DNA of 24,446 nt, from the NCBI GenBank assembly GCA_003460745.1, contig QTVU01000041.1, positions 1 through 24,446 on the forward strand. The letters are read 5' to 3'. Every line of letters begins with the position of its first letter. Position 1 is the stretch's first letter. A program made the translations under genes and the position numbers. The stretch is from Firmicutes bacterium AM55-24TS (GTDB taxonomy: Bacteria; Bacillota; Clostridia; UBA1381). Shown in pieces: positions 8,337 to 15,240 of this stretch. The notes below the pieces were generated by a model. It was not told the origin of the DNA, ran no database searches, and worked only from the letters and a program-made list of their open reading frames with translations.

Positions 8337-9194
8337 ATGTCAAAATACGAAGAAAAAATAACAGATAATTCACTTTGGTACACCGCCACACCAACTCCGC
8401 TTACACTGACATTGCCTTTTTACATAACCGAGGCAGGTCATTTTCGTGCAGAGGCTGACTATAAAGTGGAACGTGATGAACACGACAGTTATCTTTTGTT
8501 GTACACAATAAAAGGCAGCGGTACGGTTGTGAGTGACAAAGTTTCTTTGGCCGCTCTTCCTCACAATGCCGTTATGATAAATTGTCATAATTATCATAAA
8601 TACTTTTCAAATAACGAAGAATGGGAATTTATATGGATTCATTTAAAAGGCAGTGCAGTGGCGGCAATGTTTGATGTTCTCTACCCTAACGCGGTAAATA
8701 TTATTTCCGTAAAAGACTTTTTGAGTTTTGAACAACAGCTATCGGAGCTTATATGTAACGTGACAAAAAATGATGTTCTCAGCAGTATTTCCACTTCTTC
8801 GCAAATACATGATGTTCTGAATACACTTGTTATTTACACAATCGAAAATGAACAAAAAAGTCAAAAACGTCAACATTCGGATGATATTAATGTGGTAATT
8901 GATTTTATTCAAAATAATTACTCCGATTCAATATCCATTGATGATATGATACAGAATATCCATATTTCAAAATATCATTTTATCCGCCTTTTCCATAGGA
9001 TTATGGGTACAACTCCGTATAATTATTTGACGAATTATAGAATAAATAAGTCAAAATTGCTTTTACGTACAACAAATAAATCAATCGCTGAAATATCCGA
9101 AGAATGCGGGTTCCTTGATACAAGTAACTTTATATCACAGTTTAAAAAGAATACCAATCAAAAACCAACCGATTATAGACGCGATTTTACTTAG
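8337..9194 (+). CDS. AraC-family transcriptional regulator with cupin-like sensor
   Basis: A 285-residue protein of classical AraC size. Residues about 20-115 look like the AraC cupin arm (LLLYTIKGSGTVV, LPHNAVMINCHNYHKYF, WEFIWIHLKG), which normally binds a sugar. Residues about 187-285 carry the two helix-turn-helix units (SIDDMIQNIHISKYHFIRLF and SIAEISEECGFLDTSNFISQ) and the closing PTDYRR. It lies directly downstream of the isomerase in the same direction but has its own promoter. The usual logic is a local sugar-responsive activator, so the isomerase gene and perhaps the BMC operon are candidate targets; this is inferred from position only. ATG 8337 has AGGAGGT 8 nt upstream. Confidence 0.88.
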   Translation: MSKYEEKITDNSLWYTATPTPLTLTLPFYITEAGHFRAEADYKVERDEHDSYLLLYTIKGSGTVVSDKVSLAALPHNAVMINCHNYHKYFSNNEEWEFIWIHLKGSAVAAMFDVLYPNAVNIISVKDFLSFEQQLSELICNVTKNDVLSSISTSSQIHDVLNTLVIYTIENEQKSQKRQHSDDINVVIDFIQNNYSDSISIDDMIQNIHISKYHFIRLFHRIMGTTPYNYLTNYRINKSKLLLRTTNKSIAEISEECGFLDTSNFISQFKKNTNQKPTDYRRDFT

Positions 9195-9291
9195 TTTTTC
9201 TTCCTTACTTTTTACTCATACACTCCTGCGGAACGAAAACAGTCTGACGTACGGTAAATATAATTTAATGAAATAGGTAGTGAAATGTATT

Positions 9292-9537
9292 ATGTTAAAA
9301 TTAAAAAACATTAAAATTACTGATGCATATATTGAGGCTGATTATATACCTGAATGCAGCTCTGAATGCGGTCATATTAAAATGAATAGAGTGACAAAAG
9401 AAATTGATGTGAGAAGTGTGATAGGTTTTAGCGACACATATACTCGTATGGCAATAAACGGTTTAGAAAGAATATTATACGACATAAAAAAAGATCCGTC
9501 ATATACACCGAATGAGCGTTTAGTAATGTGGTACTAA
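9292..9537 (+). CDS. Hypothetical protein, about 81 residues
   Basis: A small acidic protein beginning MLKLKNIK from ATG 9292; a GTG at 9280 would add four residues (MKCI). Neither start has an ideal ribosome site: AGG at 9275-9277 is 14 nt from the ATG and only 2 nt from the GTG. It contains ECSSECGH, a small cysteine/histidine cluster, and a C-terminal helix (TRMAINGLERILYDIKK). No family recognised. A TATAAT at 9259-9264 without a good -35 may be its promoter. It is more A/T rich than the genes around it and pairs in direction with the ORF at 9569. Confidence 0.5.
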   Translation: MLKLKNIKITDAYIEADYIPECSSECGHIKMNRVTKEIDVRSVIGFSDTYTRMAINGLERILYDIKKDPSYTPNERLVMWY

Positions 9538-9568
9538 TTAAAATTATGATATAAGGAATGATTAAAAT

Positions 9569-9874
9569 ATGAAACTTATAGGATTTAAAGAATTAAACGG
9601 TTGTAATAGTTGTTTAGAAAGTTTGCATAGTAATATATCTGATGTCGAATATGAAAACAAGGAACAAATATTGAATTATCTAAAAAAAGAAACATTTATC
9701 TTTGTACGTTTAGATATTTTGCGTGATATATTTACGGGCGATACCATATCATATGAAAATCGTGTTTTAGGCGATAACGAATACGTATGGAGTGATGAAC
9801 TAATATATTACGTAGAAAAATACAATGCAAAGTTGCCTAACGAATTTGTAAATCATATATTAAAATCATATTAA
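9569..9874 (+). CDS. Hypothetical protein, 101 residues
   Basis: ATG 9569 with AAGGA about 11 nt upstream. The product has an N-terminal CNSCLESL motif and an acidic, aromatic C-terminal half (EYVWSDELIYYVEKYN). No signal peptide or membrane segment. I do not recognise the family; the size and acidity resemble orphan immunity or antitoxin-like proteins, but there is no toxin partner and this is only an impression. It follows the 81-residue ORF by 31 nt, so the two could be co-transcribed. No clear terminator follows. Confidence 0.55.
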   Translation: MKLIGFKELNGCNSCLESLHSNISDVEYENKEQILNYLKKETFIFVRLDILRDIFTGDTISYENRVLGDNEYVWSDELIYYVEKYNAKLPNEFVNHILKSY

Positions 9875-9963
9875 AATATGTTTTCACCCAATGTAATTAT
9901 AATGTCATATGGTTAAGTGCGATTCTAAATATGACATACGAGTTAAAAATACATTAAAATCTG

Positions 9964-9991
9964 TTGCAAATGTCAAAAAATATGGTATAAT
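9964..9991 (+). promoter_or_regulatory. Promoter of the 47-residue ORF
   Basis: -35 TTGCAA (9964-9969), 16-bp spacer, -10 TATAAT (9986-9991), 34 nt upstream of the ATG at 10026. Confidence 0.5.
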
Positions 9992-10025
9992 AAAAGAGAA
10001 TACAGACAGTTAAGAGTGATTTAGA

Positions 10026-10169
10026 ATGAAAGAACTTAAACCATCAACCAAATTAGACGGAACACCTGAAGAAAATGAACGAGCAATTCAAAGAATAATT
10101 GATAGCTTGTCCGAAGAAGAAAAAGCAGAATCAATGTCAGATAAATACGCATACCTTGACGAAGATTAA
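10026..10169 (+). CDS. Small acidic hypothetical protein, 47 residues
   Basis: ATG 10026 to TAA 10169. The product is highly charged (TPEENERAIQRIIDSLSEEE, then DKYAYLDED), mostly helical by composition, with no membrane segment. The ribosome site is weak (gagtgat). A promoter precedes it and an intrinsic terminator begins 2 nt after its stop, so it is a self-contained transcription unit, which supports a real gene despite its size. It resembles the acidic tail proteins often annotated as short antitoxins or DUFs; no partner is seen. Confidence 0.55.
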   Translation: MKELKPSTKLDGTPEENERAIQRIIDSLSEEEKAESMSDKYAYLDED

Positions 10170-10170
10170 A

Positions 10171-10195
10171 AGCACGTTTTTAGACGTGCTTTTTT
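10171..10195. terminator. Intrinsic terminator shared by convergent genes
   Basis: agcacgt-6 nt-acgtgct (10171-10190) followed by T5 on the plus strand and by ttttaat on the minus strand. It ends the 47-residue gene and can also serve the convergent XRE gene that stops at 10228. Confidence 0.75.
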
Positions 10196-10227
10196 GTATG
10201 CAAGAAAAATCAGAATTTTTGTTATAA

Positions 10228-10443
10228 TTAAATCTTTTCACCTGTTTCACGATTTACAAAATTAATTTCAAGTTCACAACCAAGAGCATTGGCAATGGCG
10301 GTCAATTCCCTTTCGTCAAAATTATTACGCGACATTTTATTTGACAAATTCTGTCTTGAGCAATTTAATTGATTGGCTAATTCAGTCATTGTAAAATTAT
10401 TGTGTTTCATAATTACTTTTATTTTTTCTGCTGTTGTAAGCAT
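10228..10443 (-). CDS. XRE/Cro-type helix-turn-helix protein, 71 residues
   Basis: A single-domain DNA-binding protein. Residues about 5-58 form the five-helix Cro/C1 fold (AEKIKVIMKHNNFTMTELAN, then LNCSRQNLSNKM as recognition helix, ERELTAIANALGCEL), ending FVNRETGEKI. Such small XRE proteins regulate their own gene or a nearby cassette. No toxin, phage or conjugative gene adjoins it. A TATAAT at 10474-10469 with a weak -35 (TTTATA at 10497-10492) leaves a very short leader; the ribosome site is not obvious. Confidence 0.8.
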   Translation of the reverse strand: MLTTAEKIKVIMKHNNFTMTELANQLNCSRQNLSNKMSRNNFDERELTAIANALGCELEINFVNRETGEKI

Positions 10444-10518
10444 TTCTATTGTATCATCTCATGTTAACATTATACACTTAATAATTTAAAATATAAACAA
10501 AAAATCTAAAATTTCAAC

Positions 10519-10552
10519 TCACACGCCCCGCGGGAAGTGTGATGGTATCACA
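10519..10552. promoter_or_regulatory. Nested dyads in GC-rich island, possible operator
   Basis: Two overlapping inverted repeats: tcacac (10519-10524) with gtgtga (10537-10542), enclosing the palindrome cccgcggg (10527-10534); and tgtgat-ggt-atcaca (10538-10552). They stand out in a 262-bp A/T-rich intergenic stretch between the XRE gene and the end of the BMC operon, which otherwise holds only the XRE promoter and the BMC terminator. Confidence 0.3.
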
Positions 10553-10654
10553 TTTTCGGCAAATCTAATTAGTAATTTAATATTACTATACTTTCGCACA
10601 TAAATATGATTATATAAACATTTACGCTACACAATCGAATTTGTCCGAATTTAG

Positions 10655-10687
10655 ACGTAAAAAAGGTACTGCATACGCAGTACCTTT
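10655..10687 (-). terminator. Intrinsic terminator of the BMC operon
   Basis: On the minus strand, aaaggtactgc-gtat-gcagtacctt with an 11-bp stem followed by a run of six T. It lies about 20 nt after the stop codon of the last gene at 10706. Confidence 0.9.
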
Positions 10688-10705
10688 ATAAGCCGTAAAA
10701 TCAAA

Positions 10706-11251
10706 TTAAAGTACAGCTTCCCACAATTCAGGATGTGGATTAGCAATAACTTCTGTATTGATAAGCACGCCTTGTTCAGTCGCAATTCTTGCTCCTGCCT
10801 CAACGCCTGCTTTAACGTCTGCAACATCACCTGTCATTGAAACAAAGCATTTACCGCCCAAACCACGAGCCACACGAACTTCGATAAGTTCGATGTCACC
10901 AGCTTTAACAGCAGCATCGGCTGCTTGAATTGCACTTGCTGCAGTAAATGTTTCAACAATACCGAATGCTTTCTTTTCCTTAACATCGGCTGTTCCGCAA
11001 ATTGCCTCAAATACATTATCACCAAGATTACCTATTACAAATTTATCAATAAGTGCATCTCCTGCGATAAGTTCCGCTCTGTCAACAGCCGCATGAATAG
11101 CAGAAAGTTCTCCGCCTACGATTGTGACAAATTTACCCGGACAAACCGAACCTGAACTTATAAGCACGATACCCGCACTCTTTAGCATTTCATCAGTTAC
11201 AACAATACCCTTAGATACGTTTTTTACTTCAACTAATCCTATTGAATTCAT
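10706..11251 (-). CDS. pduT: PduT-like tandem-domain BMC shell protein (BMC-T)
   Basis: A shell protein of 181 residues with two BMC domains: about 1-85 and about 92-181 (AFGIVETF starts the second). Trimers of such proteins fill hexamer positions in BMC facets. Cys37 (Cys38 if the first of two ATGs is used), in SGSVCPGKF, matches the cysteine that in PduT co-ordinates a 4Fe-4S cluster at the trimer axis, so this protein probably conducts electrons across the shell. It directly follows the PduS-like gene, its known partner in propanediol BMCs. ATG 11251 is preferred over ATG 11254 because GGTGAG lies about 5 nt before it. Last gene of the operon. Confidence 0.9.
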   Translation of the reverse strand: MNSIGLVEVKNVSKGIVVTDEMLKSAGIVLISSGSVCPGKFVTIVGGELSAIHAAVDRAELIAGDALIDKFVIGNLGDNVFEAICGTADVKEKKAFGIVETFTAASAIQAADAAVKAGDIELIEVRVARGLGGKCFVSMTGDVADVKAGVEAGARIATEQGVLINTEVIANPHPELWEAVL

Positions 11252-11264
11252 CATCTCTCACCCA

Positions 11265-12599
11265 CTATCTTTCAATAATAACAAATCTGTCTGTGACTGC
11301 CTTAACCTTGCCGTCAATGCTTGCGTGCATTGTTGTACCAAGGTCCTCGTATGCTGTTTGAGCAACAACGTCACCAACTTTAACTGTATCGCCGACCTTT
11401 ACAGTAGCACTTGCCGGCTTACCAACGTGTTGTTTAAGTTCGATATAAACTTCATTTGGAGCAAAGTCTATATACTTTCTTTCAACGTGTGCTTTAACAT
11501 ACTTTCTTATTCCCAGTCTGTCAATCAGAACAGACGAAGATACAAGTCTTGACGCTCTTTCAGGTCTTACCTGTTGTGGCGCTTGATTATTCTGACGTCT
11601 TAGACCCTTTCTTCCAAGAGCACCTTTGACGTCCATTGAAATCTTCTGCGGGTCAAGCATTTGCTGACAACCGATAACGGTACAGACACCGCAACCGCAG
11701 CATAGAGCCGACTGCAAAAAGCTTTCTGAATCTGTAACTTCACTGTGCGATGCCGCACGAACTGTCTTATGCACATTGATATTATATCCAAGCAAGTTTC
11801 TCGGACACATATCACTACACATTGTACAGTTACAGCAAGCCGCAGACGCACGCTTTAATGTCATTGAAATTGGCATTCTCTTACGTTGAATGATAGAATG
11901 AGTTTCAGGGAATATAAGAAGTCCCTTAGTTGTCTTAGTAACAGAATCGTTTTCCAAATCAACAAGTCTTCCCATCATAGGACCGCCGTTAATAACAGCC
12001 TTACCGTCAAGGTCACCGTGTCCTGTTGCCTCAAGCAACGCCTTAATCTTCATTCCGACAGGAACTTTAACTGTAATATCCTCATCAACGTCACCGCCGA
12101 TTGTTACATACTTTTGAGTAACAGGCTGACCGTTTGTAATTGCACAGTGAATGTTATAAACAGTTTCAACGTTAATAACCATTACTCCGACCATTACAGG
12201 GATTGCTCCCTCCGGAATAATCTTGCCTGTTGTTTCATATGTAAGTACAACTTCGTCACCGGCAGGATAAATGTCAGGGATTTCCTTAATTCTTACCTTT
12301 GTACCCTCAAGTGATGCAACAATTTTTGTATCCAAAAGGTGCATATTCTTACCCTTAATACCGATAATTGCCTCATCTGCACCCATTGTATCAATTAGTA
12401 CATTAAGTGTATCAACAAGTGCCTGAAGGTGATGTTCCAAAATGTGATGATCAACCATCATCAATGGTTCACATTCTGCCGCATTCACTATAATCTGTTT
12501 TACTTTGTCTGAAAATTTTCTGTGAGTAGGGAATCCGGCACCACCGGCACCGACTATACCTGCATCATATACAATTTTCTGAAGCTCTTCAAATGTCAT
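11265..12599 (-). CDS. pduS: PduS/RnfC-like iron-sulfur flavoprotein
   Basis: A 444-residue RnfC-family protein. The N-terminal GAGGAGFPTH is the NADH/FMN-binding glycine-rich motif of the Nqo1-like domain; an SLBB-like segment lies near 160-215. Two 4Fe-4S ferredoxin motifs follow: C255-x2-C258-x2-C261-x3-C265-P and C300-x2-C303-x2-C306-x4-C311. The last 70 residues form a barrel-sandwich (KVGDTVKVGDVVAQ). PduS reduces cobalamin in propanediol BMCs, but no B12 enzyme is present here, so NADH oxidation with electron transfer to the PduT-type shell protein is more likely. It is encoded 13 nt upstream of that gene. GGGGAGG precedes the ATG at 12599. Confidence 0.9.
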   Translation of the reverse strand: MTFEELQKIVYDAGIVGAGGAGFPTHRKFSDKVKQIIVNAAECEPLMMVDHHILEHHLQALVDTLNVLIDTMGADEAIIGIKGKNMHLLDTKIVASLEGTKVRIKEIPDIYPAGDEVVLTYETTGKIIPEGAIPVMVGVMVINVETVYNIHCAITNGQPVTQKYVTIGGDVDEDITVKVPVGMKIKALLEATGHGDLDGKAVINGGPMMGRLVDLENDSVTKTTKGLLIFPETHSIIQRKRMPISMTLKRASAACCNCTMCSDMCPRNLLGYNINVHKTVRAASHSEVTDSESFLQSALCCGCGVCTVIGCQQMLDPQKISMDVKGALGRKGLRRQNNQAPQQVRPERASRLVSSSVLIDRLGIRKYVKAHVERKYIDFAPNEVYIELKQHVGKPASATVKVGDTVKVGDVVAQTAYEDLGTTMHASIDGKVKAVTDRFVIIER

Positions 12600-12652
12600 T
12601 TTGCTTCTTCCTCCCCAAAGAGTTATTATGTGGGTTTATTTACTGAATTTAA

Positions 12653-12913
12653 TCAGCATTGTTTCTCGTCAAGTATACCGACAATCGTTGCGTCAACAGG
12701 TGAATTTGCATCACCGATTGCAACTCTCGCACTGCTACCCGTAGTAATTATAACGTCCTCACCGATACCGGCGCCGACTCCGTCAACTGCTACAAGGAAC
12801 TTATCGACAAGATTTTTATTTTCAATACATTGTACAAGCATAAACTTATATCCCACCAAACCTTCAAGTTTATGAGTTGATACAACGCTTCCATATACTC
12901 TGCCAATAATCAT
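12653..12913 (-). CDS. EutN/CcmL/PduN-type pentameric vertex protein (BMC-P)
   Basis: An 86-residue protein with the BMC-P signature: MIIGRVYGSVVSTHK at the start, GYKFMLVQ, AVDGVGAGIGEDVIITTGSSAR in the middle and PVDATIVGI at the end. Pentamers of this fold cap the vertices of the shell. It is the only BMC-P in the operon. I start it at ATG 12913 (GAGG about 10 nt upstream); an upstream TTG at 12922 would add three residues. It sits between pduL and the PduS-like gene with 53 and 39 nt gaps. Confidence 0.93.
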   Translation of the reverse strand: MIIGRVYGSVVSTHKLEGLVGYKFMLVQCIENKNLVDKFLVAVDGVGAGIGEDVIITTGSSARVAIGDANSPVDATIVGILDEKQC

Positions 12914-12952
12914 TATTATCAATCCTCTTATTAGACAAAAAGCCTAATATGG

Positions 12953-13591
12953 TTATTTTTCTAAAATCACAACTCTGTCGCCTGTCTTTATTGCACAGGC
13001 ATTTGCGTCATCAGTATCGATGTGCATTTCCGTATTAAAGTCTTCTCTAACTCTGACCTGAACGTTATAGAAACGTGTCGGTTTTGAGTTTTGGATTTCA
13101 ACATCAACGATGTCATTATCCTTAATTCCATACTTTTCTGCCTCTGCAGGAGTCATATGTATGTGTCTGTTGGCTATGATACAGCCTTCATTTAAAAATA
13201 TACTGCCCTTTGGACCAACCAACGCCATCGGCGCACTGCCCTTTAACTCGCCTGAAGGACGTACAGGCGGACTAACCTTTAATTTAAAGGTATCTGTTCT
13301 TGAAATTTCAACTTGTGATTGTTTTCTGACAGGACCAAGTACACGAACACCCTCGATTGTACGAAGTGACGGACTTACCAATGTTACACATTCTTCTGCC
13401 GCAAACTGATCACCCATAAGCATTTTCTTTACAGTAAGTTCGTGTCCCTTACCGAAAAGAATTTCCAAATGTTCCTGTGATAAATGAACATGTCTTGCCG
13501 ACACGCCGACTTTTATTCCTTTATTATCTTCTTTTTGCTTAATAATATCTACAACTGCCTTAGCAATCATATCTTGCAAATTGTTGTCCAT
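12953..13591 (-). CDS. pduL: PduL phosphate acyltransferase with encapsulation helix
   Basis: A 212-residue PduL. It converts acyl-CoA and phosphate to acyl-phosphate and CoA, recycling CoA inside the compartment. Residues 1-20 are an amphipathic helix (NLQDMIAKAVVDIIKQK) of the encapsulation-peptide type. The zinc-binding histidine motifs are SARHVHLS (H34, H36) and NRHIHMT (H143, H145), and the two beta-barrel halves are of normal length. With the neighbouring aldehyde dehydrogenase it should give lactyl-, propionyl- or similar acyl-phosphate; the kinase that would make ATP is not in the window. AGGAGG lies 9 nt before ATG 13591. A structured 143-nt gap separates it from the preceding shell gene. 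Confidence 0.95.
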   Translation of the reverse strand: MDNNLQDMIAKAVVDIIKQKEDNKGIKVGVSARHVHLSQEHLEILFGKGHELTVKKMLMGDQFAAEECVTLVSPSLRTIEGVRVLGPVRKQSQVEISRTDTFKLKVSPPVRPSGELKGSAPMALVGPKGSIFLNEGCIIANRHIHMTPAEAEKYGIKDNDIVDVEIQNSKPTRFYNVQVRVREDFNTEMHIDTDDANACAIKTGDRVVILEK

Positions 13592-13605
13592 TCCTTTTTC
13601 CTCCT

Positions 13606-13717
13606 AAAAATTGAGGTTTCATTCCCCATAGCTGTGACGGGAAAATTAAAATTCCCCGTCAGCCATGTCGGAATCGGACTTAACGTCCATACTTCGCCTT
13701 ATGTATTTCTACATAAG
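13606..13717 (-). promoter_or_regulatory. Hairpin-rich intercistronic region before pduL
   Basis: The largest gap in the operon contains three consecutive inverted repeats: cttatgt-6-acataag (13698-13717), ggac-ttaa-cgtcc (13677-13689), and tgacggg with cccgtca around 13636-13663. None is followed by a T tract on the minus strand, so they look like RNA processing or stability structures rather than terminators. They would follow the abundant shell protein gene. Confidence 0.45.
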
Positions 13718-13734
13718 AATTTTTACTTACTAAA

Positions 13735-14010
13735 TCAAACAGCAGGTAAAATCTTTTCAACGTCACTGTGTGGACGAGGAATTACGTGAACAGATACAAG
13801 TTCACCAAGTCTTGAACCTGCTGCAGCACCTGCGTCTGTTGCAGCCTGAACTGCACCAACGTCGCCTCTTACCATAACTGTTACAAGACCTGAACCGATT
13901 CTTTCTGTACCGATTAGTGTAACGTTTGCAGCCTTAACCATAGCATCTGCTGCCTCGATTGCTGCTACAAGACCTCTTGTTTCTACCATACCTAATGCTT
14001 CTACTGCCAT
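13735..14010 (-). CDS. Hexameric BMC shell protein (PduA/PduJ type), 91 residues
   Basis: A single-domain BMC-H protein, [20 protein letters not shown]..., with the standard hexamer pore motif IGSG in [19 protein letters not shown] and the C-terminal [13 protein letters not shown]. It is closest to PduA/PduJ/CsoS1-type major facet proteins, and among the four BMC-H genes it is the most canonical, so it is probably the main shell component. ATG 14010 has AGGAGG about 9 nt upstream. The 90-nt gap before it includes a small hairpin (gggcattcgccc), and a long structured gap follows. Confidence 0.96.
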   Translation of the reverse strand: MAVEALGMVETRGLVAAIEAADAMVKAANVTLIGTERIGSGLVTVMVRGDVGAVQAATDAGAAAGSRLGELVSVHVIPRPHSDVEKILPAV

Positions 14011-14100
14011 TTTAAATTTCCTCCTATTTTTTCTTGGGCGAATGCCCTTTTTTACTTAATTTATTTATCTAAAAGCACCAATGTGCAAATTAGAACTTAA

Positions 14101-14559
14101 TTATTGTGTTTTCTTCGGACGACCGCGTCTTCTTGTTGCCGGTTTCTTTTCGGCAGTTGTTTTCGCAGTCTTTTCCGTTTCTGTTGATTTCTCAACTGTT
14201 TTTGGTTTTTCAGCCTTAACCGGAGTTTCTTTTATCGCTCCGACGTGTGTTCCCGCAATTTCCGAGTTAGGCTTTTTCTCCTCCTCGTCAAGATGCAAGA
14301 ACTTAAATATCTCATGATGAGGTCTTGCTATAACCTGTGACGCTTTCAAACATCCGTCCTTTGTAGCTCTTGCCACACCGGCGTCAACTGACGCTTTTAC
14401 GGAAGTAAGTTTGCCTCTTACGACTATTGTTACAAGTCTGCCTCCAAGCTTACGCTCTGTCGCAACAAACTCAACATCAGCCGCTTTCAGCATATCGTCA
14501 AGCATTATAATAGCATTTCCCAACGCTGAAACCTCAACCAAACCTAATGAATATTCCAT
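14101..14559 (-). CDS. BMC-H shell protein with disordered RGRP-ended tail, 152 residues
   Basis: Residues 1-90 are a BMC domain (YSLGLVEVSALGNAIIMLDD; VIARPHHEIFKFL). The pore motif is altered: KLGGR replaces the usual IGSG, which would put arginines at the pore. Residues 91-152 are a Lys/Glu/Thr/Pro-rich, probably disordered tail ending RRRGRPKK (143-150), which matches the AT-hook pattern (GRP flanked by basic residues). PduK and EutK are also shell proteins with C-terminal extensions, and the EutK extension is a nucleic-acid-binding domain; the tail here is different. AGGAGG precedes ATG 14559. It sits in the middle of the four BMC-H genes. Confidence 0.9.
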   Translation of the reverse strand: MEYSLGLVEVSALGNAIIMLDDMLKAADVEFVATERKLGGRLVTIVVRGKLTSVKASVDAGVARATKDGCLKASQVIARPHHEIFKFLHLDEEEKKPNSEIAGTHVGAIKETPVKAEKPKTVEKSTETEKTAKTTAEKKPATRRRGRPKKTQ

Positions 14560-14570
14560 CTGCTAACCTC

Positions 14571-14843
14571 CTACTTAAATCGAGGCAGGATTTTGGCAAT
14601 GTCATCATGCGGACGAGGAATTACATTAACTGCATAAACCTCACCTATTTCTTTTGCCACTGCCTCACCGGCTTTAACAGCCGCCGTAACAGCGTCAACA
14701 TCGCCTTGAATCACTACATTCACAAGACCTGAGCCGATTTTCTCAGTTCCGACTACCCATACGTCAGCGGTTTTGGTCATAACGTCGGAAGCTTCAATAG
14801 AAGCGGTAAGACTTCTTGTTTCGATAAATCCTAATGCCTGCAC
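14571..14843 (-). CDS. Hexameric BMC shell protein, 90 residues
   Basis: A single BMC domain, starting [12 protein letters not shown], with the normal pore motif IGSG ([19 protein letters not shown]) and [13 protein letters not shown] at the end. It is a PduA/PduJ-type facet paralogue of the 91-residue protein, differing mainly in surface and pore-flanking residues. It starts with GTG at 14843, fixed by alignment to its paralogue. The GGAG directly abuts this codon, so AAGGA about 11 nt upstream is the more plausible ribosome site. The stop is 12 nt from the next start, which fits co-translation. Confidence 0.94.
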   Translation of the reverse strand: MQALGFIETRSLTASIEASDVMTKTADVWVVGTEKIGSGLVNVVIQGDVDAVTAAVKAGEAVAKEIGEVYAVNVIPRPHDDIAKILPRFK

Positions 14844-14873
14844 TCCTATATCATTCCTTTCCTTAAATTTACG

Positions 14874-15215
14874 CTACGCGTTATTTGGTATATGACCTAC
14901 CTTATCTCTGCCGACACTTGTTCGGTTCGCCATTTTTTGCGAATCGTCGGTTGGTCTTGCAATTATGTGCTTATTTATAAGTCCGGATATGCTCTCCGCT
15001 GTTCTTGCAGCCGCGTCAACCGCCGCAGTAACGGCACTGACACTGCCTTGAACTTTGACAGCCATAATAAGCGGTACTTCTACCGAATCGGCGTTTGCCG
15101 GCTTATTTGAGTCGATTGCAATAACTTTAACGTCTGCAGCTTTTGCAGCCGCGTCTGCCGCTGTTATCGCAGTAACAAATCCGAACATTTCTATAATTCC
15201 TATTGCGTCATTCAT
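14874..15215 (-). CDS. Divergent BMC-H shell protein with loop insertion, 113 residues
   Basis: A BMC domain (NDAIGIIEMFGFVTAITAAD; HIIARPTDD) in which the strand leading to the pore is interrupted: instead of IGSG there is a longer loop (SNKPANADSVEVPLIMAVKV) before QGSVSAVTAAVDAA. The last 20 residues (ANRTSVGRDKVGHIPNNA) are an extra polar tail. The pore must differ from the PduA type; it may be wider or occluded. It is the first shell gene of the operon, 25 nt after the alcohol dehydrogenase. The BMC fold is secure; its place in the shell is unclear. Confidence 0.88.
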   Translation of the reverse strand: MNDAIGIIEMFGFVTAITAADAAAKAADVKVIAIDSNKPANADSVEVPLIMAVKVQGSVSAVTAAVDAAARTAESISGLINKHIIARPTDDSQKMANRTSVGRDKVGHIPNNA

Positions 15216-15240
15216 ACTTATTCAGCCTTTCTTCCGAGGT

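Noticed and set aside
14028..14056. Terminator between two shell genes (gggcgaatgccc plus T run)
   Set aside because: The T run follows the hairpin only on the plus strand; on the transcribed minus strand it is followed by aagaaaaaa, so it should not end the BMC transcript.
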